From assembly GCA_023052935.1 (NCBI GenBank), contig CM041298.1:113230977-113294976 (forward strand): DNA of 64,000 bases, given 5' to 3'. Positions 10,956 through 21,060 of the stretch are shown here, piece by piece. Numbering within the stretch: the stretch's first letter is position 1; each line of letters starts with the position of its first letter. Origin of the DNA: Piezodorus guildinii. Lineage: Eukaryota; Arthropoda; Insecta; Hemiptera; Pentatomidae. Below the pieces are notes generated by a model. That model was not told the origin of the DNA and searched no databases. It saw only the letters and a program-made list of their open reading frames with translations. The position numbers and the translations under genes are program-made.

Positions 10956-11084
10956 TATACATCCTAAATATATAATACATTTTTATTTATTTTATTTTTT
11001 ATTTTATTTATTTATTTTTTATTATTATTTTTTTTTTACGGAACGGCCTTATAGACCAGGCGAATATCATTATATTAATATATT

Positions 11085-11880
11085 TTCACAGCCCTTCTTC
11101 TTCTTCTCTCCTTCCTTCTTTTTTCTTACTTCCATCTCTTCTTCATTCTTTTTTATTGTTCTTTCCTTCTTTTTTCCGTCCACACCACTCCTTTCCTCGT
11201 ACACCTCTCGCCCACTAGGACCTTAATTTCGTTTATTCTTCTCTCATATGCATCCCTGTCAAAACAGTCTTGGTCTGTTATTTTCAGATCCTTAGTTTCT
11301 TCTTTCATCTGTTTGATGTACCCTCCAGCACTCTTGTATTCTCTTACTTTATAGAAGATTTCTCCATTTAATCTATTTGGGTGCATCCTTACCATATGTC
11401 CATAGAACCTTAGTGTTTTTATTCTAATGTCCGTTTCCGAATCGTTAATTTCTTTATATATTTCCTTATTAGATCTTAACCTGTAGACTTCCTGTGTCTT
11501 CTCTAGGCCATAAATTCTTCTTTCTATTCCTAAAATTTTCCTTAGGCTGGGTAGGGAAAGCGGTTTCCATTCCGTACATTATCAATGGTTTGAGGATTGT
11601 ATTATAATGTCTTGGCGTTTGTTGACAAGCTCCTTTTATTTATAAATTGCTTGTTGCGAAGCTTAGTCTTTCTAGTTTAGTTATTTTATCTTTCATGCTT
11701 TCTTTCTCTGATCCATTACTACATATAATTTCCTCCAAGTACTTTTTTTTTTTACTTTTTACATTCGAATTGAAAACCTAGAATCAGGATCACGCAACAA
11801 CTTCTGTCTTCTGTCCAAGTTTGTCCACTTCTCTTAGCTCTTCCTCTATTTCAAAACCCTTACAGATTTTTCACTCGGTT
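11085..11880 (-). pseudogene. LINE C-terminal remnant, frameshifted
   Basis: The minus strand reads YGHMVRMHPNRLNGEIFYKV-like residues, then DRDAYERRINEIKVLVGE. HxVRM...RL...IF is a common C-terminal pattern of arthropod LINE pol proteins. Upstream (11400-11860) the sequence is still gene-like but stops and shifts occur every few tens of codons. The family differs from that at 29215-30375. Confidence 0.6.
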
Positions 11881-11889
11881 CTTAAATTT

Positions 11890-12540
11890 ACTTCCGTCAT
11901 TTGAGACTCTGAGATAAGCAGCTGTTTGGAATCATTGCCAGCTTCCTTGATCTTTGTATCTATGTGTTCATCATTGTGTAAATATAGTCGAATACATATT
12001 ATATACTTATATTATTATCGAATATATACCATCATTATATTCATATGTTAAAATATAATAAATTATATTTTAGTACAAAGTTATATTATAGGAAAGTAGC
12101 AAAGCACTTTCAATCCCCATACCTATCATGTCCGCTGCTTATGTTTATATAAAAATTCACTTATTGTCACATATTGCGTCTGACAGGTACGGATAAAAGA
12201 ATATTAAGATAAGAAATAAATAAAACGAATAGCTCCAGCCGCTGGAAACTTAGAAACGCATCTGAGGTTTCCTGAGGGCAAAACCCGCAACACACTGAAG
12301 TCATGCGGAACATGTATAAAAGCCTTCGTCAAGTTTGGCCATGGTTCCCAAAATATAGAATTATTTTTTTTTTTTAGGATAAGAAGCCACATGTTGTAAA
12401 CAAATTCTTACAATCAGTTAAACCGGAAGAGGTTAAATAGATAAGATATCAACCAGACTGTTATTCTTAAGCATTATTATAATGGCAATGTTAATAGTAT
12501 TTCGATCAGTTTAACTTAGTAGACATTAAAAATTAACAAT
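11890..12540. other. Stretch without recognised features
   Basis: AT-rich. A patch at 12230-12350 is more balanced but has no long frame beyond a 62-codon minus-strand one that looks random. Confidence 0.5.
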
Positions 12541-12544
12541 AAAA

Positions 12545-12620
12545 AGCATTCTTCTTCTTAATCTATTACATAGTTTTTCTACGTTTCGGGGTTCTTTCCC
12601 CATTATCAATTCATCCATTT
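12545..12620 (-). repeat. Hammerhead-like repeat unit H4, copy 3
   Basis: On the minus strand it reads TTGATAATGGGGAAAGAACC, then CCGAAACGTAG and AAAAACTATG. The GGGG/CCCC stem and GAAACGTA are intact. The 5' half is TTGATAA rather than CTGANGA. Confidence 0.55.
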
Positions 12621-12667
12621 TTTACTCAGATTTGATGAATTGTTGGTCACATGGTTGGTTCAAATTT

Positions 12668-12668
<1 letters not shown>

Positions 12669-12727
<59 letters not shown>
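12669..12727. repeat. (TA)n microsatellite
   Basis: About 29 uninterrupted TA units. Confidence 0.95.
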
Positions 12728-12730
<3 letters not shown>

Positions 12731-12899
12731 TCTCTTCATATCTATATTCACGCCTGTCAGAATGTATCTGACAATCAGCAAATGAGCTACAAAAATACAG
12801 TCATTTTAGAATATAATATTGATAATTGAGTTGAAAATTTGAATATTATTTGTTATTGTTGTAGATATGTTAAATGATATTAAATTAAATTTTAGATTT

Positions 12900-12990
12900 T
12901 AATTGGATAATCTGAAGATGAGGCAATGAAATACCTCGAAACGTTATTGACGTTTTACTTATGTTGTAATAAATAAAAATATTAAAAAGA
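12900..12990 (+). ncRNA. Hammerhead-ribozyme-like motif, best-paired copy (H5)
   Basis: AAT, then CTGAAGA (12912-12918), a GAGG...CCTC stem, GAAA, CGTT and ATT. The 5' AAT pairs with the 3' ATT as helix I and the GAGG/CCTC pair is helix II. GAAA and the GTT cleavage triplet fit the type I hammerhead core. Two reservations apply: one extra base lies between the CTGANGA core and helix II, and helix III is reduced to AC/GT without a loop, so it could pair only between two molecules. The unit continues AATAAATAAAAATATT. Activity is unproven. Confidence 0.45.
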
Positions 12991-13159
12991 AAAAAAAAGA
13001 GAAAGTTCCAATTATTTCATTCACAAAAACATTAAAGTAAATAAAACGGTGTTGTTTTTAATTAAGTTTTCAAATCATTGCACTTTTCCCATGGATTTTC
13101 AACTTTAACTATAGTTAACTATATATAACTAATTAAAAATAAAGTATATATACAGTGGA

Positions 13160-13505
13160 AGAACATTTAAATATCAGCATTTAAGACCTGTCAGACTATT
13201 TCCATCGGTATGAAACATATGATATTAGAGCTAATTAAATTTTACATCGATATAGCGAGTTTAATCAAAATCGTTAGATACGTTTTTGAGATCGTAAAAA
13301 GGTGAGAAATGCATAGTATAAAGTGGCTCTTCTTGTCAACTGCTTTAGAAGAAGATATTGCTGTAACATCAGGTAATTTCGGTTTTGAGCAAGACTTAAC
13401 ACACACAAAAACAGACCTTTATATGAATTTGGTAGATCATTTGGGACCAGTGAACCCTGAAAGATTTATTTTCGGTAGAAATTCGAATTTTTCACAATCA
13501 TAATA
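13160..13505 (-). repeat. R1kb family, degraded copy
   Basis: Landmarks CAGCATTTAAGACCTGTCAG, ACATCGATATAGCGAGTTTA and GAGAAATGCATAG are followed by degenerate versions of the CACACA patch and of the TTTCCGTTGAAAACTGGAAT block. A 64-codon frame across 13309-13503 is just this repeat and not a gene. Confidence 0.65.
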
Positions 13506-13663
13506 CTCTCCCTACGTACTTTACCTTATTCTTAAAATTACCTTATTATTTTTATTTGATGTATTTCTGGATTATCTCATACAATCAGTTCTATAAAACT
13601 AATTCGTTGTTATTTGAACTACCCTGAAGATGGTACTTCTTATTTTCTTTATTTTTTTAAATT

Positions 13664-14693
13664 GAACTTACCTATATATGAAATATATAGTAAGGGAAAG
13701 TATTCCAATTGCGAAACTTTTCGAATTCCAGTTTTCAACGGAAATACACGTTTTAGTGTCTCCTGAGTCAAAATAATCCAAGTCCCACAAAAATATCTGT
13801 GTGACCGTGTGGATGTGGTAACTCTAGTGAAAAAACGAAAAGTCGTACGGAACTGAAATTTTATATTTAAGACTAATATACGCCCGAAATGTTATATCAA
13901 CTTTTTCATCAAAATCAGCTAACCACAGGAGTCACTTTATACCATGCATTTTGCACCTTTTTACGATTTTCTCAATAACGCCTCTCAATAACGATTTTGA
14001 CTAAACTCGCTATATTGATGTGAAAGGTAATGGGCTTTAATATTATGCAGGTTTCATTCTGATTGAAATAGTCTGACAGGGCTTAAATGCCGATATTTTA
14101 ATTTTTCTTCCTAAAAACTACCATTAATTTTGTAGGTTTAAAAAAAAATTGGAACATCATCTTATTAGCATTGTTAAATAAAGAGTAAATATGTTGAGTA
14201 GAGCGTTGAGCGAATTTGATAAACAACTAAAAGAGAAAAATGCAAACATTTTTTTTTAATGCAATTTTTGTGTTTTTGAGCACAAGGATAGCAATATAGA
14301 TGTATTATATACTGTTGGATAGCTAAAGATTTCATATAAAATACATGGAATTTTAAAAGTTAATGGAAAGTGTTGAAAAGCCAACTAGCTGTTTCTGGTT
14401 CCTCAAAAAGGAAATTCATGTTAACCGCGCTGCTACTTGACGGCCTGTTAAAAAAGCAGAGCGTCCCTAGTGCGATCATCTTGACATTGAGTTAGAGGTG
14501 ATTACCCCAAATAACTAACTGTTGTAGATAAAAATATAATAGATTATTTAATAAATCACATGTTTCTATGAATTAATTGAAAATAATTAATTCTTTAACA
14601 ATTTATTGGTATCTTTAAATGTATTTAAAAATTCTTAAATTGGTTTTAACCACGGAGGTAAGTGAAAGTTTGTGTCGTTGCACCAGATTTTTT
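13664..14693 (+). mobile_element. R1kb family, complete copy
   Basis: Left end ACTTACCTATATATGAAA (slightly decayed ACTTTCACTTAC), then TATATAGTAAGGGAAAGTAT. Right end GGTAAGTGAAAGT, then TTGCACCAGATTTTTTT. The ends form a 12-bp inverted repeat (ACTTTCACTTAC/GTAAGTGAAAGT), with the right end extended by about 25 bases to a T run. Internally it has no frame. The order of landmarks is the same as in the copy at 31243-32226. It looks like a non-autonomous DNA element of unknown superfamily; no clear target duplication could be read. Confidence 0.7.
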
Positions 14694-15080
14694 TGGTGAC
14701 AATGGCTAGCCGACGGACGAGTCACTCTCAGAAGGCTACACGGTCCTGATTTGCTCTTGGTAGACACTGCAGTAATAAATAAGAATCGAGATGAGAAAAG
14801 TAGTTGAGGGAGTGAGGGATGGTTGCAGAGAGAGAGGCAGTTAGAGCTTGTCCCTTTATAGAGGGGGGTCTCTTGGCAGCCTGCCAGTCCAAGATTTATC
14901 TGAGTCGAGGGTCTAGTCAAGTCTGTGGGGGAGCAATAGTAGTCTGTCGTATCCAAGAGTATATTTATAATGTGGTAGAGAAGACGAGCTGAATGGAAGA
15001 CTAGTCTTCTTGGACATCTTTCCAGTATTCACTCTGATGAAGGGCTAAAATTTAGGCTGAAACGTAGGCACTCAAACATG
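14694..15080 (+). repeat. Hammerhead-like unit with long 5' part (H8)
   Basis: A relatively GC-rich 330-bp stretch without stops-free frames of note leads to CTGATGA at 15034, AGGGCTAAAATTTAGGCT, then GAAACGTAGGCAC. The core halves CTGATGA and GAAACGTA are intact; helix II is imperfect. A minus-strand 113-codon frame at 14615-14956 overlaps the R1kb end and is not supported as a gene. Confidence 0.4.
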
Positions 15081-15227
15081 TTTTCTCATTAGTGTGTTAT
15101 TTATTGATGACCATAAAAGGACTAATTTACTATTTCAAAGGATATGCCCGATTTTCATATTTTAAGGACTGTTTTAGTTTGTTGTTTTTTTTCCTTTTTT
15201 TTTTTTTTTTTTTTTATTCTATGTTAA

Positions 15228-15388
15228 AGTCGCCATTCTCGTTGAAAGGATTCTTAACAATTTTTGTTAAGCATTGTTTGTTTGGCCTGAGCCGTGGACT
15301 GTATATACCATTGTTGCTCTTTATACATAGAATGTTTGTGTATTTATTTTGTAAATAAAGTTGGAGAATAAGAAAAAAAAAAAAAAGA
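15228..15388 (+). repeat. Retroposed 3' end with polyadenylation signal and A tail
   Basis: TTGTAAATAAAGTTGGAGAA is followed by 14 A residues after a few bases, the layout of a reverse-transcribed polyadenylated RNA. The source transcript is unknown. A long T run lies just upstream (15195-15216). Confidence 0.45.
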
Positions 15389-15664
15389 ATAACAAAAAAT
15401 CCGTTTTTCCTAATTAATAAAGAAAAGATAAACAATCAAAAACTTAAATTGAAATTGTACCCATGAATACACGCATAACTCAAGCTATTTTTCAAGATAG
15501 CGGCAAAAATTATTAGTGTATTTTAACAAAAAAAAACGCGAATAATTATAAAAAAAGATAAGAAAAAAATATCGAAATTTTGCCCATAACTCAGTTATTT
15601 TTGAAGATAGAGAGAAATATGTAAAAAGTTTTATGAAGTGACAATGGTTGACTGTGTGTATATA

Positions 15665-15917
15665 TGAGAGAAGTTGGTTGAGGGTGCAGTCAATTTAACA
15701 CACAATTAAGCGTAAACTTAATTTATTGGTGCCGACGTTTCAGCCTAAATTATAATTATAAATTGGTATTAATTATAAATTGGTTGTTGACTGACGCCAG
15801 CTCACACAACCAACCAGAAGAAGGCCTATAATTTAGGCCGAAACGTCGGCACCAATAAATTAAGTTTACGCTTAATTAAGTGTTAAATTTACTGCACCCT
15901 CAACCAACTTCTCTTAG
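15665..15917. repeat. Hammerhead-like unit H3, inverted repeat
   Basis: Arms of about 88 bp (15668-15765 and 15825-15917) mirror each other around a 60-base centre. Each arm has TTTAGG, then CCGAAACGTCGGCACC or its variant TTTAGGCTGAAACGTCGGC, then AATAAATTAAGTTTACGC. Outer ends are AGAAGTTGGTTGAGGGTGCA and its complement. The 5' core reads CAGAAGA, one base off CTGAAGA. Confidence 0.65.
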
Positions 15918-15949
15918 GTAAAGAGTTTTAGAATAAGTAAAGTGCAAAA

Positions 15950-16495
15950 AACTAAAAAATCAAAAAGATAATAGGTATATAAACAGTTCTGCCGTATTAT
16001 TATTTGGAAATAATTAACCAATGTGTAATAATTTTCACCGTTTTATAATACTAGCAATGCTACATTTTATTATTATTATTATTTTATTTATTTACCAATA
16101 TAAATTTTTTATAAACGGTTAACTACGGTTTTCCTCATCACAGTAACCCGGCAATGGGTGTATTTATTTCTACGCGTACCATCTTGCGATACAACGCGTA
16201 TTTTTATTACATAATATAAATTATGTTACAGAACATTAAGTTAAATAAAAAATAAAATAAATTAAATAAAACTAATAAATATAAACTGATAAATTAATCA
16301 TTTGTTATTACGAATTAACAAAATAATACTAACTAATTGACTAAACAAAGAAACCAGCAACAAATAATAAATAATTCATTTGTTATAACTACATAACGAA
16401 ATAATACAAACTAACTAACTAATTGACTAGTATTAGTAACAGTGAAAGTAAATCAAATAAAAATTAATAACGAGTTATTGCCTGTTGCTATTTCT
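15950..16495. other. AT-rich stretch, probable LINE 3' UTR
   Basis: No frames. It lies directly 3' (minus strand) of the LINE tail at 16500-16790 and may be its untranslated region. ACTAACTAATTGACTA and related short words recur at 16325 and 16415. Confidence 0.3.
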
Positions 16496-16499
16496 CTAA

Positions 16500-16790
16500 T
16501 TCTGCATAGTCCACCCGGTCCACAAATTCATCAAATTTTGAAAAATATTTTGTAAGAAGGTCACACTTCGAAGGCGGCCATTGGTCTCCGTTAAGTAGGA
16601 CTGTTGAGATCAGTTTGTGTCTATGTTTGTCCAGTTTACTGCAATCGAATAAAAGATGGTCGCATGTCTGTTCGCTTTTACCGTAACACTTACAGATTTT
16701 GTCGTCAGTTAGTTCGAATCGAAATAAATAGCTTCTGGCTCCTCCATGTCCCGTCAGGAATTGTGTCAGGACAAACGGTTAACTAGTCAT
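16500..16790 (-). pseudogene. R1/I-type LINE C-terminus
   Basis: The minus strand reads LTQFLTGHGGARSYLFRFEL, then CKCYGKSEQTCDHLLFDCSK. LTGHG...YL.RF...C.C...E....HLLF.C is the zinc-finger-like tail after the RNase H or RT region of R1/I-clade retrotransposons. The frame stays open for at least 85 codons, yet no catalytic domain is attached, so it is a 5'-truncated fragment. Confidence 0.75.
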
Positions 16791-17514
16791 TAATAAGTTT
16801 TTAGTTTTAGAGGAATTCTGATCGAGTGTGTGATGAGCAAAATAGTTCAATCCAGCATTTATTTTAGAAGACAAATGTTCAACCTGGGATGGAATAAAAC
16901 ATTATATTCTGAAATCATTATTATCCAGTGACATCATTTTTTTAATTAAGATATTTTCCATTTTCCAAGTCCTTGAACTTGAAGCCAATTTCTTTACCGT
17001 CGCAGTCCTTTTTCTTTATTTGATTAGCGGATTAAAATCTTTATCTGGATTCCCGGAGAAATAAATTGAAGAAAATTCATTCAGGATTTTCCAGAGAAAC
17101 AAAAGGGGTCTAAATGACTTAATTCCCCTGTTAATTTAATTCTTTCCGGACAACGAAGGAAGTTTTCGGATTATAACTGATGAAATTGTTTTCATTATTT
17201 CAGGCTATGGATTTGATATTTTCTCTATATAAATTAATTTTAAAAATAATTTACAAGAACAAAGATGAAAAAATGTTTGAAGCAGTGACAAATCCATTTC
17301 ACATAACCTTGTTGCCCCCTCCCCCACGCACACTCGTAAAAAATCATAAAAATAATTAAATGTATCCATACCTCTGTCAGATCATACAGGAGCTGAAAAA
17401 AAAATGAATATATTAGCTTTAAAATATAAAATCTAATGAAAATTAAGCTGATATATTTAGTAATTACAAGCGAAATTAAGATTATTAGAAGTTATACTTC
17501 TTTTTTTTTTTCTC

Positions 17515-18265
17515 ACTTAACATTTTATTTACACCTGTAAAAAAATTACAATCAGCAAATGTGCTAAAATCTAGAAAAACATGGCGTGGGCAGGCATGAG
17601 GGAGACAGCACCCAGTGGTGCATCCTCCTGACATTAAGCAGAACTACATTTTCAGGTCAGGAGGCCCCTCATCCAACTCCTTTTCAGCCTACGCCAAGTT
17701 ATGGATGGTATGCCAATCGTAGCCATGTTTTGCACAAGTTTGTTTATGTGTCCATTTGGTTTGTCGTGAAATCGTTTGTAAGTCGATCGAATGTGGTTTG
17801 TTGTTGTTGTTGGTATACGTAAGTCAGTATGAAGGGTATCGTTAGAAACATATGGTGGTGAGTTCGTTGCCAGTCTTAAAAATTGCGATTGAAAGGTTTG
17901 TATTTTTTGTAAGTGTGTCTTTTTTAGCAGGTATATTTGGCAAGCGTAAGTCCATATTGGTTTAAATAAATAAGTGTATACTTTAAGTTTCTGTCTGATA
18001 GGTAATTTAGAATGTCTATGAAGTATCGAATACAATAGTCTCAGTCGAAAATTTAGAGTTTTACGTTTAGTCTTGACGTGTGGGCCCCATGTCAACCTTT
18101 TGTCAAAAATAACTCCTAAGAACGTTACTGTGTTTGATTGTGGTATCTGGCGAGTGTCTATGTAAGCTGGAGGGCAGGTTCCATGTCTATGTAAGCTGGA
18201 GGGCAGGTTCCATGTCTATGTAAGCTGGAGGACAGGTTCCATGTCTATGTAAGCTGGAGGGCAGG
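17515..18265 (-). pseudogene. Jockey-type LINE tail, subfamily 2, with tandem repeat
   Basis: The minus strand reads PAYIDTRQIPQSNTVTFLG then VIFDKRLTWGPHVKTKRKT, the post-catalytic connection of jockey-type pol, and ends WRRLKRSWMRGLLT. The frame is open from about 18160 to the stop near 17652. Its 5' side runs into four copies of a 29-bp repeat (18150-18266), which breaks the frame. The 3' UTR (17515-17650) matches another copy at 35400-35620. Upstream RT catalytic motifs are absent. Confidence 0.75.
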
Positions 18266-18266
18266 T
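18150..18266. repeat. 29-bp tandem repeat, four copies
   Basis: TGTCTATGTAAGCTGGAGGG is the core of each unit, followed by CAGGTTCCA. Four nearly identical units lie inside former jockey coding sequence. The period is not a multiple of three. Confidence 0.9.
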
Positions 18267-18577
18267 AGAAGTTATACCTAAATCGTATGAATAATAGAGG
18301 AAAATATTAAATTTAGCCAACTGGTGTGATGGGGTGTATAAAAATGAAGGACCGTATTTTCAACCAAACATTTGTATTCTCTTTTCTTTCATATAAACTA
18401 CAATTAATTCTCAAAGTATAATTCATAGTTAGCTATACGCTAACAATCAGCTCGATTCCAGGCTGATAATATTCTTTGGAAAGGCTGTAAAAGAATTCTT
18501 GGACCGTAATTTCAACTTTGAAAAATTAATTTTTTTTTTCCCTTGAAAAAATGCATGTCCCATTATCGAAGCAAGTA

Positions 18578-19424
18578 TTAGGTTGTTTCACATGAAATGT
18601 CCGTTTTTATAGTTTCTGAAATAAATAAAGGATTTTGCAGGTCTCTGTTGTTTTCTTCCGAATGTTTACATATTTAAAGTAAACAGTTACTAACCTTCTA
18701 CCTTTGTATTATAAACATTAGCTTCCCAATCAATTACCCACTTTTTTGTATACCTCCAAATATGAACATGGAAACACGCGATTTTCGTGTAATATTTTTG
18801 TACGAGTTTAAACTCGGCCATTCAGCAGCTGAGGCCGCTAGAAATATTTGCGAGGCGTTTGGGGAAGGGAGTGTTAATGAACGGACCATTCGCCGTTGGT
18901 TTGTTAAGTTTTCAGCTGGGGATACCGACTTGGAAAACTTGCCCCGAGGAAGACCTCCGTCCGTAATGTTGTTTAAGTCCATCTACCGTTTCCAGACATT
19001 TAAAGTTTATTGGGAAAGTAAAAATACATGGGTACATCATGATCTCACTGAGCGGCAGCAAGACCCCATATTTCAAAACATACCGTACAAAAATTGAAAG
19101 AACTGGGCTACGAAGTTCTTCCGCACCCACCATATTCTCCCGACTCGTCTCCAACAGATTACCAACTGTTCAGGAATTTAGACAACTTCGTCAAAGGAAA
19201 ACTTTTTTAAAATGATGATCAAGTGAAAAGTGCGTTTTCAGATTTTGTTTTTCTTCAAAGCTCAGAGTTTTTCAGTTCGGGGATAAAATAGGTTGGTGTC
19301 ACGTTGGGAAAAATGTGTAGAAAAAGAAGGTAAATACTTCGAATAAAATTATCTTGTTTTCATATCATATTTCTAATAAAAATCCTTTACCTTGAAAACG
19401 GACATTTCATGTGACACAACCCAA
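18578..19424 (+). mobile_element. Mariner copy 1, internally deleted
   Basis: Ends are TTAGGTTGTTTCACATGAAA and the inverse ACACAACCCAA, flanked by TA on both sides. At about 847 bp it is shorter than a complete mariner (about 1.3 kb). Confidence 0.9.
18762..19345 (+). pseudogene. Mariner transposase remnant (copy 1)
   Basis: Starts MNMETRDFRVIFLYEFKLGH and reads through the two helix-turn-helix region (AAEAARNICEAFGEGSVNER, then RRWFVKFSAGDTDLENLPRG) to RGRPPSV, about 67 residues. A deletion then joins it to a WVHHDLTERQ motif, and a second deletion to the ...PHPPYSPD block in another frame. The first two catalytic aspartates are gone. The C-terminal part has further stops. Family by similarity: DD34D mariner, probably mellifera-like; no activity possible. 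Confidence 0.9.
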
Positions 19425-19599
19425 TAGTTACATTTATTAATTTTTTTTCTATATCTAAATATACCATTTTTCATAAAGTCACTAATTAATTAATATTTTC
19501 ATAATATACAATTAACTATAAATTACCTTTTTTATTGATATATATTATTCTTATATTTATTTTTTATATTATTTATACATTATTATTTATCGTCGTTTT

Positions 19600-19685
19600 C
19601 TATTCAAGAAACCTCGATTAAAACGTGTATTTTTGTTGAAAACTCAAATTCGAAAATTTTCACGATTGCAATGCTTTCCTTACTA
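19600..19685 (-). repeat. R1kb family fragment, interrupted by mariner copy 2
   Basis: AAAACGTGTATTTTTGTTGA then TTTTCACGATTGCAATGCTT and CCTTACTA. The family normally continues TATATAG; here mariner copy 2 begins exactly after the TA. Confidence 0.7.
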
Positions 19686-19998
19686 TTGGGTTGTTTCACA
19701 TGAAATGTCCGTTTTTATAGTTTCTGAAATAAATAAAGGATTTTGCAGGTCTCTGTTGTTTTCTTCCGAATGTTTACATATTTAAAGTAAACAGTTACTA
19801 ATCATCTACCTTTGTATTATAAACATTGGCTTCCCAATCAATTACCCACTTTCTAGTATACCTCCAAATATGAACATGGAAACGCGATTTTCGAGTAATG
19901 TTTTTGTACGAGTTTAAACTCGGCCATTCAGCAGCTGAGGCCGCTAGAAATATTTGCAAGGCGTTTGGGGAAGGGAGTGTTAATGAACGGACCATTAA
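19686..19998 (+). pseudogene. Mariner copy 2, 5' fragment only
   Basis: Begins TTGGGTTGTTTCACATGAAA after TA and follows copy 1 into the transposase N-terminus (a two-base deletion after ATGGAAACGCG destroys the frame). It stops after GAACGGACCATTAACACTCC. That last stretch is the reverse complement of GGAGTGTTAATG just upstream, so the break point forms a perfect small palindrome. No 3' end is present. Confidence 0.85.
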
Positions 19999-19999
19999 C

Positions 20000-20139
20000 A
20001 CTCCGGACAAAGCAATTAATTAAGCGTTTTATTTTTACCTCAAGATCCCCAGAAACTCCATCTTCTCAGACAAGTCCCAGGATATTAAAGAATTTATTTA
20101 TTATTATTTATTAAAACACATTTGTATAATGAGGCTCCT
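20000..20139. other. Short stretch with no recognised feature
   Basis: Nothing recognisable beyond an ATT-rich patch at 20095-20115. Confidence 0.5.
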
Positions 20140-20343
20140 CTTCTGAAAAAATTACTGTAACATCTCGGGCTTATAGTTGTCTTAACTATGGAATTTTAGT
20201 TTTTTACACTATTACGCTTTCGTGCTAGACTCAACACACACTTTTTGGCGTGACTTGTTTATTTGGAGTCAGGTAACCCTAAAACGTGTATTTCCGTGGA
20301 AAACTAGAAAATGTTTACAATCGCAAAACTATCCCTTACTATA

Positions 20344-20418
<75 letters not shown>

Positions 20419-20437
20419 TAAGTGAAAGTAAAGAAGC
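20140..20437 (-). repeat. R1kb family fragment with expanded TA array
   Basis: Family landmarks CTCGGGCTTATAGTTGTCTT, AAAACGTGTATTTCCGTGGA and CCCTTACTATATA run into about 36 TA units, after which the terminal GGTAAGTGAAAGTAAA resumes. The TA array therefore lies inside the element, at the short TATATA that other copies have. Confidence 0.8.
20342..20415. repeat. (TA)n microsatellite inside R1kb
   Basis: About 36 TA units between the TACTATA and GGTAAGTG blocks of the R1kb terminus. Confidence 0.95.
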
Positions 20438-20815
20438 AATACATATGCAGAACCCTTTGTACTGAAGTAATATTCCTATTAAAGGGTAAGCTAATACAAA
20501 TCCTATTAGAATGGCGAGCGAACTAATGGTACAAAGCACAGACTGAAGGAACCCCTGATCAAAGACCAAACAGTGAGGTCATATAGATGACGGAGACCGC
20601 AACTGACGTCATTGAATCGCAACCGTGGGTCCCGGCATCCTATAAATAGACTCGAACCCCAAAGCCCACCACACTCGCCCCTATCCCGGGCCTTAATGAT
20701 CGCTACCTTCCGTTGTTCTATATATAGCTGAAATGGATACATAATAAATTATTTTAAGTATATGTTTATGAATATATTTATCATTTATATTGATATTTAA
20801 AAATCTGGTATATGC

Positions 20816-21060
20816 TTCCTCCGGTTATGACAGAATATTATTTATTCTGTTATTTCAGCCAGGGGGCGAACCTGGGGTGTGAAGACCCTCCTTGGGATCA
20901 CCTAGTCTCTATAAAGTGAGTACCCGAAAATGGGGGGGGGCCTGGCGGCTGAGCGTGATATCGACCGAATCACCTTACTGCACGGCCGTTGGCCTAGAAA
21001 CAGAACGAATATCTATATATACTGAGCCCAATACCCTTCATGGGTTGTAGTGGTACAGAT
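20816..21060 (+). repeat. SINE family B, head-truncated copy
   Basis: Starts at ATGACAGAATATTATTTATT (the region just after the B box) and runs through GGGGGCGAACCTGGGGTGTG and GCACGGCCGTTGGCCTAG to CCCTTCATGGGTTGTAGTGG, then TACAGATTGTATTTTTT. The tRNA-like head is missing. The end is T-rich rather than A-rich. Confidence 0.8.

Larger units (their letters stand above)
6691..10989. repeat. 4.3-kb nested palindrome with outer and inner arms
   Basis: Outer arms are about 6691-7377 and 10298-10989 (reverse complements). Inner arms are about 7883-8884 and 8932-9941 around a 47-base loop. Between outer and inner arms lie non-homologous spacers of about 505 bp on the left (7378-7882, holding an A run plus (TA)n) and 356 bp on the right (9942-10297). 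Each outer arm carries the same order: SINE-A remnant, LINE remnant, Helitron 3' terminus. By eye the arms differ at only scattered positions, so the duplication or gene conversion is recent. Confidence 0.9.

Noticed and set aside
14615..14956. 113-codon minus-strand frame
   Set aside because: It overlaps the right end of an R1kb copy and has no recognisable domain.
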